A program made the position numbers and the translations under genes. Of a DNA stretch of 60,000 nucleotides, positions 11,601-21,300 are shown piece after piece. The notes beneath the pieces are model-generated. The model saw only the letters and a list, made by a program, of their open reading frames with translations. It was not told where the DNA came from and ran no database searches. Origin of the DNA: Strigamia acuminata (Eukaryota > Arthropoda > Chilopoda > Geophilomorpha > Linotaeniidae); contig OX442319.1 of assembly GCA_949358305.1 (NCBI GenBank), positions 9,984,001 to 10,044,000 on the forward strand, in the 5' to 3' direction. Each line of letters begins with the position of its first letter. The stretch's first letter is position 1.

Positions 11601-12477
11601 CCAACTCCCATATCATATTAGCGATTTCGACAAAGACAGAAAATTCAGGAATGGCCTGACTCCTTTTTCCGAGCAAGTGTTGCGAATGGTAGATGCACCA
11701 ATGGCCAGTTCCTTCGAAAAATTATCGCAATTCATACGAAACCACCAAATGTACATTGACGACCGGTACGCTTCAGACATTCCAATTGAAGAACAAAGAG
11801 CACGAGATGAACAACAACGACACCAGTCAGACTACACTCGAGCTGGTGCAAAAATGATGCGCCCGCGTTCTCAATTCTCGCTGTTACGAGAGGAAACCTC
11901 CACCAAAAAACGAGAGAGTGGACATCCTCCTTATCCACAGCCACGAATACCAATGCGACCAAATGTCAAATGGACACAATACCCGGGTGAATCCAGTGAG
12001 TCGATTGGAGATACTCAGATAATGCTGGCCGAATATACAGAAGAAGAAGTAGACAAATTGATGGATGCTGCTAGTGTGTTATTCACGAAAAATAATCCAG
12101 CAATAACAAAATATAAGCCTCCAATGCAGGTGAGGCAACCGCAGCAAACGAGTTTGCAGCCACAGATGAAAGGAAATACGTCCTTCCTTCCAAAACCATT
12201 TTCAGTCGATTTCAATTTGAAAAAAGAAAATAATAAATCGCAAATTGGAGAAAAAACTGAACAAACTTCAACTCCAAGTAGCACTGATGACGGCAATAAG
12301 GCCAACCAAATAAAGTTGACTCCAGAAAATGCACCATGCCATAATTGCGGACAAATTGGGCACTGGGCGCGACAATGTCCACACCCGAAAAGATTGATGT
12401 CTGCAGAAGAAATGGAGCAACTTGTAAACTCCTTATCCGAAAGTATCACAAAAAACTTGAACGCGCGGGCTCAATAA
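8695..12477 (+). CDS. gag: Gag-like ORF1 of the retrotransposon, 1,260 residues
   Basis: The protein would form the particle and bind genomic RNA. In order: a basic Arg/Gly-rich N-terminus; a long, highly charged coiled coil (about residues 195-365, Glu/Lys/Ala-rich heptads); a polar disordered section; an Arg/Asp/Ser repeat zone of the RRRDDSRGRYDDS type (about 695-745); a retrotransposon Gag core (about 840-1020, containing the WDRITPDMFDGG and HWDEFVKAF motifs); and a CCHC zinc knuckle C-x2-C-x4-H-x4-C at about 1215-1228. It ends in TAA at 12475-12477, overlapping Pol by a -1 frameshift. At 1,260 residues it is two to three times the usual Gag length; the coiled coil and the RDS zone account for the excess. 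Confidence 0.9.
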   Translation: MSQPQDSRRGRGNGRGPRTRGGRTTGAANVHPSSSSESDHADDTQAMTSKEFRLEVSPERQGEFWLKQTREESQDLLGKSSISGASSQHGDTPATVDSTPTSKIDLSHMTLEQVIAVARKRGRLVRAYKQQASGRARDEAESSGENSPTRHKLARARQRIADVMTEMEDSLQERHQQYEEGVQLSDEDVAQITAAMADRARRLQLAHSEEFQMLKRLKLEERHAKQAKFEAELAKKTTDEDIRAKKDQLDAEIRATKDRLEAEMRTMRNKLAAEKLRQETEQKELRAQRKAQAAAEREAILEENRKIEAEKVRLETEKQELLAKQKAMESAESREIHYLRQAALEAQEAAERVRRENEELKYLAQCQYQVPSNIPPRRPEVVNLSPESSRNSLKRKGEMDEKRDSKRASMSPAKNPNVLDIIDRRNRQHLTNQSAAADKKQGKVTGLDPADPQIWDKPKKMETENVRVSSTKNEGKSFDVYTEKPINENDPCYHRKYTLEEAVEHLSAANERDRQREISRENEKQKFQHDQEVPEQDKSSNQNAATGHDEATGQASYTKVRDYNDYLQGEYSQQPENVDPRNESCNQQGIHTHTEVRFSNETRSQYEREPRNESRYQQETDQQGAACFNNETRQQRNYEATGQHNLNRNESMERNNSSQRSDYQDESRQQRGSYWYEGYTQRESQGRRDNSQDRHDNSYRRRDYSEGRRDDSRGQYDDSQRRRDDSRGRYDDSNRRRDDSYRDQRRSRSSPPPTQQKEYENDQKYSNSDHFRQRDSDFSRSREERRRGGYFRQDDRDPPPTNPRTLPRSTEELEEIISRQIDSRLSQIPSKSQEMEEMLRKLIRKYCSSNWTHHYTPSHQIKWDRITPDMFDGGWQAGTQFLDEVMHLVINHEMDPDVTLKKLIPKMLVGSATNWLRKNNFTHWDEFVKAFMKEYGESNAMMIKYWDNHKQTLGEDIRTYLRRTEDLFTQLPYHISDFDKDRKFRNGLTPFSEQVLRMVDAPMASSFEKLSQFIRNHQMYIDDRYASDIPIEEQRARDEQQRHQSDYTRAGAKMMRPRSQFSLLREETSTKKRESGHPPYPQPRIPMRPNVKWTQYPGESSESIGDTQIMLAEYTEEEVDKLMDAASVLFTKNNPAITKYKPPMQVRQPQQTSLQPQMKGNTSFLPKPFSVDFNLKKENNKSQIGEKTEQTSTPSSTDDGNKANQIKLTPENAPCHNCGQIGHWARQCPHPKRLMSAEEMEQLVNSLSESITKNLNARAQ

Positions 12478-12495
12478 AAGCAGTGGAGCTCGCGC
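12450..12495 (+). promoter_or_regulatory. -1 ribosomal frameshift signal (slippery A_AAA_AAC plus stem-loop)
   Basis: In the Gag frame the heptamer AAAAAAC at 12450-12456 reads A_AAA_AAC, the correct phase for tandem -1 slippage. Six bases later GCGCGGGCTC (12463-12472) can pair with GAGCTCGCGC (12486-12495) over 10 base pairs with one G-U, enclosing a 13-nt loop. The -1 frame entered is exactly the Pol frame, and the Gag stop lies 19 bases after the heptamer. Heptamer, spacer and stem together match the standard architecture of such signals. Confidence 0.88.
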
Positions 12496-15400
12496 CAACA
12501 AAAATTTCGGAAAATCTGCTACAAGCCCAACCAACATCAGAATTAACAATCGAAATGGTACAAGATTCGGATGGATTATCGGAGGTCCAGCCAATAAATG
12601 AAGCCATGACGGAAACGCTGTTAATATCAGAAACATTATCAGAATCAAAGGACTTGCTGAAAAACTCTGAAAATTCGCAAAACATGCAGACAACACTGCC
12701 GGAAAATTCGGAAAATTGTGGAAATTTACAGAATGACCGATCATTAGATGGAGAAATATCAGAGACTTCATTAATATTGAAAACATCAGCGGAACCCGAG
12801 AATTTGACTGAAAATACCCAAGAAACTCCACCAACAGCAAAAGCGCCTAAGGGAGCACGATTCATCAAAGACCCCAAAACTGGAGAATATGTGCAATCAG
12901 AATTAGCTGAAAAATCACATAAAGTGATAGGAACTTTAGAAGGTGGAAAAGGGACAATAGTCTTTAACTTTGAAGACGGCGAAGTCGTAGGGATGAGATA
13001 TCCGACACAAAAACCAGTGACGGACTCTAAACTGGAACAAGCCGAAACTTCATCAAAAATGAACATTCTGAAAGACAATGGACCACTAAAAAACACAACT
13101 ATTCCAGTAACACTCACGTCACCAGAAGCAATTGGCACAATGCCAAAAAGAGGAGAAATGATTTGTGAAATGGAATGTGGACAAATAGTAGGAATAAAAT
13201 TTCCACCAGTAGAGTTGGAAAATTGTCCAAAAATAAAAGAAATTTATGAAACAAATAGAACTTATTTCACAGCAGAAGTGACGGAAGCCCTAAAAAATGT
13301 GGAAATCACACAAGAAAATGAAGCAACAATTTTTTGGGCAAAGGTAAAAGAGACCTATGAGGAAACACCATCACTAGCAGCATGGATGACAGATACACCA
13401 ACTGAGCCTGTGGAATGGGATCCATTATTTAAAGAGTTAACAACATTGGAGCCGGAAGGACCACGCATCAGAATTTTTAATATATTATTGCCAGAAGAAG
13501 ATGTTTTGGAAGGGATGACAACAATAGACCTCCAAACAGAACAAGGATCCATCGCTGCCATGCTAGACTCAGGAGCCAACCGTAGTTGTGTTTCATGGCC
13601 ATTAATTCAGGCGATGGGATTGGAAAAAGAAGTGTGGCCCGTCAAGGCCAATATGGCTGTAAATACAGCAGATAAAAAAGTGCAACCGATGGGAACAATA
13701 AGGATGATGATTCGTTGGACCCATGGAATGATGCAACAGTATTTCCTCGTGTTACCACACGACATGAAATTCATGTTGGTTGGCAATGATGCCATGAAAC
13801 GAATGAAAATACAGCCCAATCCGCTCAACGGCAAGTGGAACTTTATTTCAACGATCGACGTGCCACAACCATATATGCCACAATTCATCATGGATAAATA
13901 TGAGCAGAAGAAACTGGAAGAGCCAGAATCATTGCGAAAAACATTCCGAAAAGAGAGTAGTTTTTGCGCATTTGAAGCGAGATTGAAAGTTGGCAATGGC
14001 TTGCATGACATGATAGAAGAAGCCAAACTGCAACTAACAGAAGCTTTACAATTAGAGCATGTATTGAAGAAATATGAGAAAATTTTGAGTAAAAATCCAG
14101 GCAAGACTCATGTGGTACAGCACACCATCAATTTAGACACTGACAAACCAATAAGGGTTCCTTTTAAATCTTGGAATCCACAAAAAAGGGAAATATTGCG
14201 GACATTATGCCAAGAAATGATTGATAAGGGCTATGTAACAACTGCAGAAGGCGATTATGCGACAAGGATTGTGTTGGTAATGAGACCAGGTTCAGAGCCA
14301 CGTCTCTGTATTGATTACAGAGCGCTGAATGAACACACTCTGTATGACCCGCCCCAGATGCCGACAATAACAGAAATTTTAAGAGAACTCGGCGAATTTC
14401 AATGGGTTTCTACCATTGATCTAACGAAAGGATACTGGCAAATAGATTTGAGACCGGAAGACCGTCCGAAAACAGCATTCTGGAGTCCTCAAGGCCGACT
14501 GATGTTTAACGTCATGCCTTTTGGACTGGTCAATGCGCCAACCACTTTTCAACGACTAATAGAAAAGGTACTAGGCGAAGCATTCCGAAAATATGCTTGG
14601 GCCTACCTTGACGATATTGTGATCGTATCAAAAACGTACGCAGAACACATGAAACATCTAGATTCAGTTTTAGGAAAATTACAGAAAGCTGGATTGCATG
14701 TAAACCCAACAAAGTCAAAATTCTGCAGGAAGGAACTAAAATTTCTAGGGTACAAACTTGGAATCAACGGCTTAAGCGTAGACCCAGCCAAAGTAGCGGC
14801 CATAAAGGAATTTCCAGCGCCAAAAAATTTGACAGAGTTACAACGATTTTTTGGCATGGTCAATTTTTTTCATAGACTTCTCAAGAATCTGGCCACAGTG
14901 GCCGAACCTCTACGCCCACTCCTGAAGAAAGGGATAGAATTTATTTGGGAGGAAGTACACCAAGTTGCCTTTGATAACATTAAGCAATTACTGACCGATG
15001 CCAAAACTATGCACTTGCCAAATTTACACCAACCATTCATCGTAAGGACAGACGCGAGTAAGAAAGGATTGGGTGCTGCCTTGATGCAGATCAAAGAAAT
15101 TGATGGACAAATGATTGAATCACCGTGTGTGTACCTCAGTAGATGTCTGCAACAGGCAGAACTTAATTACGGCGCCACGGATCTCGAATGTTTGGCGGTA
15201 ATTTGGGCGCTCCGAAAATTTAGACCATATTTGGAGTTCACAAGTTTCGTTGTGCAGACGGATCATGAGGCGCTAAAATGGTTGATGAGACTGGAAGAGC
15301 CAGCTGGACGTCTCGCCCGTTGGCAGATGGAATTGATGTCTTATAATTTTACAATCCAATATTTGAAAGGGACTGCCAACACATTAGCAGACGCCTTATC

Positions 15401-17654
15401 TAGAGCACCAATTCAACTCATCTGCGACAACGAAGAGACGGGAGAAGCCGACGGTGACTTAAAATACTGCCCGACAGAACCACGAAAATGGGTCGTGGGT
15501 AACTGGAATCAGTTGCCAAAACCTCAGTCGGAAGAAGAACGATTAGTAGACGAGCAAGTCACGGCATATTGGAGTCACATGTATGATGCGCCGGCAGAAG
15601 AGTCGGAAATAAGTCCGAAAATTAAAGAAGTTCAATATTTGCCGACTTCCGAATGCGAAATGGTGACAGCATTCATTGCAAAAGTCACGGAGCAGGCAGA
15701 TTGCATGCCTCCGACCCGCGAAGAAATTATAGAGCATCAAAAAAAGGATCGCCACTGCCAATCAATGCGATACTACCTCGAGACAGAACAATTTCCAGCT
15801 TACGTAACAACACCATTACAAAAGAAGAATTATCGCATGTTGGCGACTAAACACATGTTAGAAGAGGATTTATTATTAAAATACCATCCAACATTGTCAG
15901 ATGATTTAAGCGAGGATTCTCGAGCCCTGAAGGTCGTGATACCGAGATCACTAAGATTCCGAGTATTATGGCAAATGCACGGCCACCCGCTCGCAAGCCA
16001 TTGCGGAATTGCGAGGACGCTTTATCGAATGCGACAGATTTATACGTGGGACGGAATCAAACGTGACACCACCAGATTTATTAAACACTGTCCGCGGTGT
16101 CAGGCGTGTAAACCTCGGACTAAAACACGAGTAGAAGCAGCGCAAATTGGCCCATATGCACCTTTTGAGTGTCTAAGTATAGATTTGGTAGGACCATTGA
16201 TTAGAACTGATGAAGGAAACAATTACATTTTAGTAATTTTGGATATAGCCACCAGATGGCCGGAACTTTACCCATTATCCGACCCCGTCGCACAAGATAT
16301 AGCGGATTGTCTGTACAACACGTGTATGGGATGGGGATTCCCGCTCCGAATCGTGTCAGATAACGGCCCGCAATTTAAGGCCCGAATATACCACGAATTC
16401 TGTAGAAAATTCAAAATTACTCCGCGATTTACGTCGCCATATCATCCGCAGGCCAACACGGTAGAAAGGACCAACCGCGATTTAAAGTATATTTTGTCAA
16501 TTTTCACAGATATTCACAAAAGGTGGGACACATATTTAAGAGAAATTGCGTTTAGCATACGCACAACGGCAACAACAGGCCGCGATTATTCTCCAGCATA
16601 CTTGAATTGCTGTAGAGAATTTAGGATTCCTTGGGATCCAAGGATTTTGGATGGAATTGCAAAAATAGACCCAAATAAGCCGCATATTTACATCCAACGA
16701 CTGGAGAAAATAATTAGAGATACATATCACCATATGATGGCGCACATAACCGACTTGCGCGAACGAGTGCAAAATCACAAGATGGATAAAAAGTTTGACG
16801 ACTTTAAAACAAATGATTTGGTATGGAAAGATGATCACCCATTATCAAAAGCGTCACAAGGGATTTCGGCGAAATTATCCGACAAGCGGAGCGGACCATA
16901 TGTGATCATCCAAGTCCACCAAGGAGGAGCAGTGAAGCTGCGACGGCTAAAAGATAATAAGATCTTTCGCTCCATTCACATGTCCGAATTATCACCTTAT
17001 TTCCCGGAATTTAATCAAGAAATTTGGGAAAAGGATCAAACTCAGAGCAATCCGAATGGAAAAATAATTAATACATTATTTGATGAGCCAACAACATCCG
17101 AAACACAAGAAAATACGGAGACAGAAAATTCGCAGACCACTGAAATGAATCGGATGAATAATAGTAATTCAGCGGAATCACAAACTTTGAAACAAACACA
17201 AAGTTTGCAAGATTCGCAAAATTTAGAAGATGCACAAGAATCTCACACTTTGGATAACACACAAAGTTTGCAGGATCCACAAACATCACGACAACAACTG
17301 GAATTACAGGATTTGTCAGGTTCAGACACAGCAGGCGTGAGTTCTCAAGTTTCAAGTAAACAAAGAAGCGGCGAAAAGGATAACAATTTGGAGAGCGACG
17401 AGGAGTTGGATACAAATTCCAATGACAACACGCAAGAAAATTTGCCACTTTTTCCACAGGACTTAAGTTTAGAAACAGATGAACAAGTTGCGTCTTTTTC
17501 TAAAAAGAGGGGAGGAGTGGTAGAAAAGAAGAAAATAAAGAAATTTTATCAAGATTTGCGTGAAAAACAACCTAAAAAAGTCAAGAAAAAAGCTATCTTG
17601 AAGAAATATTCACTTCGAGATAGGGGGAGGATTAAGCCTCCAGACTACCTCTAA
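12456..17654 (+). CDS. pol: Pol polyprotein of the retrotransposon (protease, RT, RNase H, integrase)
   Basis: Pol is translated by frameshift from Gag at 12456; an open frame extends back to 12345, but its ATG is not needed. Numbered from 12345: an acidic linker; protease with DSG (about 408-410); reverse transcriptase with YLDD (about 754-757) and PFGLVNAP before it; RNase H beginning at RTDAS (about 901-905), with the ATDLECLAVIWAL helix; integrase with an HHCC zinc site (about 1211-1252), catalytic Asp in IDLVG (about 1278), SDNG (about 1338), and Glu in VERTNR (about 1373); and a GPY/F motif (about 1515). The order and the GPY/F motif place it in Ty3/gypsy. A Gln/Ser/Asn-rich tail follows. 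It ends in a Lys-rich stretch and a Ser-Leu-Arg-Asp-Arg-Gly motif. All catalytic residues are present. Confidence 0.95.
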   Translation, partial: LERAGSIKAVELAPTKISENLLQAQPTSELTIEMVQDSDGLSEVQPINEAMTETLLISETLSESKDLLKNSENSQNMQTTLPENSENCGNLQNDRSLDGEISETSLILKTSAEPENLTENTQETPPTAKAPKGARFIKDPKTGEYVQSELAEKSHKVIGTLEGGKGTIVFNFEDGEVVGMRYPTQKPVTDSKLEQAETSSKMNILKDNGPLKNTTIPVTLTSPEAIGTMPKRGEMICEMECGQIVGIKFPPVELENCPKIKEIYETNRTYFTAEVTEALKNVEITQENEATIFWAKVKETYEETPSLAAWMTDTPTEPVEWDPLFKELTTLEPEGPRIRIFNILLPEEDVLEGMTTIDLQTEQGSIAAMLDSGANRSCVSWPLIQAMGLEKEVWPVKANMAVNTADKKVQPMGTIRMMIRWTHGMMQQYFLVLPHDMKFMLVGNDAMKRMKIQPNPLNGKWNFISTIDVPQPYMPQFIMDKYEQKKLEEPESLRKTFRKESSFCAFEARLKVGNGLHDMIEEAKLQLTEALQLEHVLKKYEKILSKNPGKTHVVQHTINLDTDKPIRVPFKSWNPQKREILRTLCQEMIDKGYVTTAEGDYATRIVLVMRPGSEPRLCIDYRALNEHTLYDPPQMPTITEILRELGEFQWVSTIDLTKGYWQIDLRPEDRPKTAFWSPQGRLMFNVMPFGLVNAPTTFQRLIEKVLGEAFRKYAWAYLDDIVIVSKTYAEHMKHLDSVLGKLQKAGLHVNPTKSKFCRKELKFLGYKLGINGLSVDPAKVAAIKEFPAPKNLTELQRFFGMVNFFHRLLKNLATVAEPLRPLLKKGIEFIWEEVHQVAFDNIKQLLTDAKTMHLPNLHQPFIVRTDASKKGLGAALMQIKEIDGQMIESPCVYLSRCLQQAELNYGATDLECLAVIWALRKFRPYLEFTSFVVQTDHEALKWLMRLEEPAGRLARWQMELMSYNFTIQYLKGTANTLADALSRAPIQLICDNEETGEADGDLKYCPTEPRKWVVGNWNQLPKPQSEEERLVDEQVTAYWSHMYDAPAEESEISPKIKEVQYLPTSECEMVTAFIAKVTEQADCMPPTREEIIEHQKKDRHCQSMRYYLETEQFPAYVTTPLQKKNYRMLATKHMLEEDLLLKYHPTLSDDLSEDSRALKVVIPRSLRFRVLWQMHGHPLASHCGIARTLYRMRQIYTWDGIKRDTTRFIKHCPRCQACKPRTKTRVEAAQIGPYAPFECLSIDLVGPLIRTDEGNNYILVILDIATRWPELYPLSDPVAQDIADCLYNTCMGWGFPLRIVSDNGPQFKARIYHEFCRKFKITPRFTSPYHPQANTVERTNRDLKYILSIFTDIHKRWDTYLREIAFSIRTTATTGRDYSPAYLNCCREFRIPWDPRILDGIAKIDPNKPHIYIQRLEKIIRDTYHHMMAHITDLRERVQNHKMDKKFDDFKTNDLVWKDDHPLSKASQGISAKLSDKRSGPYVIIQVHQGGAVKLRRLKDNKIFRSIHMSELSPYFPEFNQEIWEKDQTQSNPNGKIINTLFDEPTTSETQENTETENSQTTEMNRMNNSNSAESQTLKQTQSLQDSQNLEDAQESHTLDNTQSLQDPQTSRQQLELQDLSGSDTAGVSSQVSSKQRSGEKDNNLESDEELDTNSNDNTQENLPLFPQDLSLETDEQVASFSKKRGGVVEKKKIKKFYQDLREKQPKKVKKKAILKKYSLRDRGRIKPPDYL
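17500..17515 (+). promoter_or_regulatory. Internal copy of the polypurine tract
   Basis: CTAAAAAGAGGGGAGG here is identical over 16 bases to the terminal polypurine tract at 21473-21488. It is read in frame within the Pol tail. It could be a second plus-strand primer or the relic of an ancestral 3' end. Confidence 0.6.
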
Positions 17655-18396
17655 AAATAGAAGGTAGCGACGTCACTCGGGAGTCCGGAAGTGGACGACG
17701 TCGCAGCTCGAACGTGATTGGTCGAGACGAATCTCACTTGTTAACTTGACATCAAAACAACAACAAGTTTAGAAAAGTTATCCCGGATTCTAACAACAAC
17801 AGTCGGTAAGAACAAGAGGGAAAACGACCAAAAAACGAAGAAAAGTGTGCAGCCAAGTGAAAGAAGGGTCCGATTAAGCGGAAGTTCATCTCAAGATGTT
17901 CGAACCACGGAAAACACCACCACCGAAAAGACAGGACCACAGTGAGGTAGTAAAATCGAAATGTGTCGAAAATATAAATGAATAAGGAAGTATTTTCTCT
18001 CATCGGGTGTGTTATTTGAAAGCGCTTAAATTTTTGTGGAAAAGACGGGACGAAATATGTCGTTACTACGGGACAAGTTCGGCGAAATCACGATTTAAAA
18101 GGAAAAGGAGTCGAATGTCTCGAAATAAGTTAAAATAAAATTAGTTATCACGTAAATAACTGGTTTTATATGACGAAAGTGCTAATTATTCGCCAAAAAT
18201 TGCAAAAGAGTGGTATAAAAAGGACTCCTATCACAAAAAATTAGCACGGAGCGCCATCTTGTGAGAAAATTTAGAATAATAAAACTCAAAATCGAGATAA
18301 ATACGCAAAAATAACACACACATCAGAGAAAGATAAAATACAATGAATTTGAGAGAAAATTGAAGTTAATAATGTTTTATACAGACCCAAGAAGCC
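17655..18396 (+). other. Pol-ORF3 intergenic region with splice-acceptor-like site
   Basis: This 742-bp stretch lacks a supported ORF. Just before ORF3 there is TGTTTTATACAG (18373-18384), a good splice acceptor, 12 bases upstream of the ATG. ORF3 might therefore be read from a spliced subgenomic RNA, as the env of errantiviruses is. I found no convincing matching donor in the leader. Confidence 0.45.
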
Positions 18397-21300
18397 ATGG
18401 CGTCGTGGGGAAGAATTTCGAGAGCGGCTAGATTGCCAAGGAATATCCATCGAGGGAGAATTCCATACAGATACAAGAGAGAATTCGTCAAGAGAGGTTT
18501 TACAGCATTTCAAGCACGCAAAGCCTTCACAACAGCCATCCAAAGATTTTGGGGAACGACGAAACGACTATTTAAAGGATTCAAAACATGTTTCCACGAA
18601 GTTTTGAGACAGATCCCAATTACAGAGGACACACATGGCCCAATTTGGAACCAGATGATAGGGGACGAATATCCAATAGAAGAGGAGGAAGCAGCCGATC
18701 TCAAAATATACCAGAATCCTGCGACAAACAAATTTAAATTCGTGGAAGAGGTGATGGCAAAGCTGAAAGCCGGAGCACCAGAAGTAGCGGCTAAATATAT
18801 GGAGGAGAAGACAGCTTACCTCGAAGCTCAGGCCTTATTGCCTTCCCCGGAGTTAGATAAAGAGCCGCCATACTTCATAAAGAGTCAGTACAAGATGCAC
18901 CAACTCCATATGACGGGACTCATTGGCCAAAACATCACACCGCTCAATTTAGAAGGTGAGCCGCAAGCCGAGGATTTTGGACCGCTCGTGTACGCCAAAC
19001 AACAGCGGCAGGAGCAGGACGAGTGGGAGGCAGCATTAGAGCAGGCGGCAGAAGAAACGGTGAAGGAATTGCACGAGGAAGTGGAGTTTCTGAAATGTGT
19101 CAGAACGGAAGAAGAGGAAACCAAACGGCGAGGAAGAGAAGCCAGATCACGAGGAGCCCTTCGTTACTCCAGGAGTGAGAGACACAAAAGGACAACTCCT
19201 CCTCGAAGAATCAGCCCAAAATATTATACCAGGGAATTCAGATCTAGGCGAAAAGAGTACAGAAGTGCGGAAATAAGTCCGAGAAGATGTCAAAGTCGAG
19301 ATAGAAAAGAAAGTCCCCGACGAAGGAGTAAAAGTCCAAGACGGCAATATTTCTCTCGTCAAACGCAAATGGAGAAAAGATTAAGTCGAACAGACAAAGA
19401 TTCAGAGAGGGAAGTAAAGAGGCATCAACGAAGCTCGGAAATAAGTCCGAAAAGGAATTCGAGGCGACACGAAACGACAGAGCAAGAATACGTACCTAGA
19501 CACCACCGAGCAACAGAGAAGCGTCCGTCAGCCGAAGGAAATCGAATTGAGCGGACAAAGAAGCGCCCACGGTCGTCACACCGCTATTCAGAAATGCGCC
19601 CAGCAAGAAAAGTGACAATTTCGGCAAGTAAAGATGAGACACTACAGGTGCAAATTCGCAGAAGTTCGTCGGACGAGTATTTGACGGCACATGAGATGGA
19701 GCTAGATCAATACGTGGTAATGGACGAGTGTCAACGTTCGCCATCGCCTGAGTCGGAGGAAGAGCAGCAATTGGCTGAAACGACTGTTCGCATTTTGGAG
19801 GAACGGGAGCCAACAGCGACAGTCATACACGACATTGAAAAACAACAGGGAGGTGAAACCAACAAAAGAGGGCCACGAACACCACCTACTACCCCGCCAA
19901 GACAGCAGGAAGTACAGAAACCATCGCTGGCCACCCCTCCAAGACCGGACCAGGCGCCAAAGACACCACCACCGAGTACGCACACTCCTATTACCTGGAC
20001 TCCAACCACGTGCCCGCCAACGCCAACGCCGCGAGTGTCATCACCAGAGATTTCCAGCTGCCGAGAGTTGCCGACTCTTGACGAGGCCTTAGCCCAGGCA
20101 TGGGAGAAAAGGGCAAGGGAACCAGCGCGAAAAAAAGGACCATCGCGAATACTGCGCCCGAGGATGCGAGATCCAAGGAAGGTACAACCAAAAGCTACGC
20201 CAAGTGCCGCCTTGGGGGTGCCTCACCCTCACTTGCAGCCAATTACGGAACCAATTCCCCAAACGGACTTATCACTGCCAATTCCATCAGTAGCCACTGT
20301 GATGTACACGATAGACCCATCAGTCAAATTAGCCGAAGATTTCGATAGATACTATCGACAGCTGTGGACAATGTATCTGAAATTTCCATTATGTAACCAA
20401 GGACTTCTGACCCCGACGATGGACGAGTACCAGCAAGCCCAATTAGCAGAATCACTAAATGAACGACGGAGATGCGCTCAAGCCTTCGTCGCCCAACCCA
20501 CCGAATTGAGAACCAAAGAATGGCTAGCTTGGTTCGAAGTGCAAATGTCAGTGGCATTAATAAGACTTTTGTTTCCAGGAGTTTTCCAAGCGGTCGAAGC
20601 ATCGCTGATCGCCACAAGTTTCCTATGGACGTCAGCAATGGGCATCCCACCTGAGTTGTTCGACAGCTGGAAAACAGTATTGGGAGACCCACCTGTCATC
20701 CGGGCCCAATTGGAACGAGAAGTTTTTAAAACGGGAGAAACATCGGGGCAGTGCATGCTGAGACTGCGGGGCGAATGGATTCTGAGAAGACAGAGTTTGC
20801 AACTGCAACGGAATTTTGGGACGTGTGCGCAGCAAGTGGCTGACCCACCAGCAGCGGGAGGGGCGGTGCCCACAGTCTTTATGACTGCCACGCCGAGCCA
20901 CCAGCCAACCAAAAAAGCAATAGCTCCAGAATCCGATGTTGAGTTGAAATTGACCACCGATACTGAGATGTTTGATGTCGAAGGGAATGAGCCCTTAAAT
21001 AGAGCTAGTGGAAGCTCGCAAAAAACAGCGTCTGGCAGAAGTTCGGCAGCCATTAAAGGGACGAAAAAGAATCCAAACCAAGACTACAGGAAAATAAAAC
21101 AGTTGTATCCAGGTCTGAGATTCCCCGAATACGCGCGAACTCTACTTATCTATAATGCGACGTTATGCCATGAGGCATTGAAGTGGCTCGAGAATGCTGT
21201 CAGAGAGCCTAAACGCATAATTCAGCATCAACGACTAGTTGCGGTGCGGAGACCACCCACCGGATCCCGCGAAAAATATGACATCGATTATGACCGAGTA

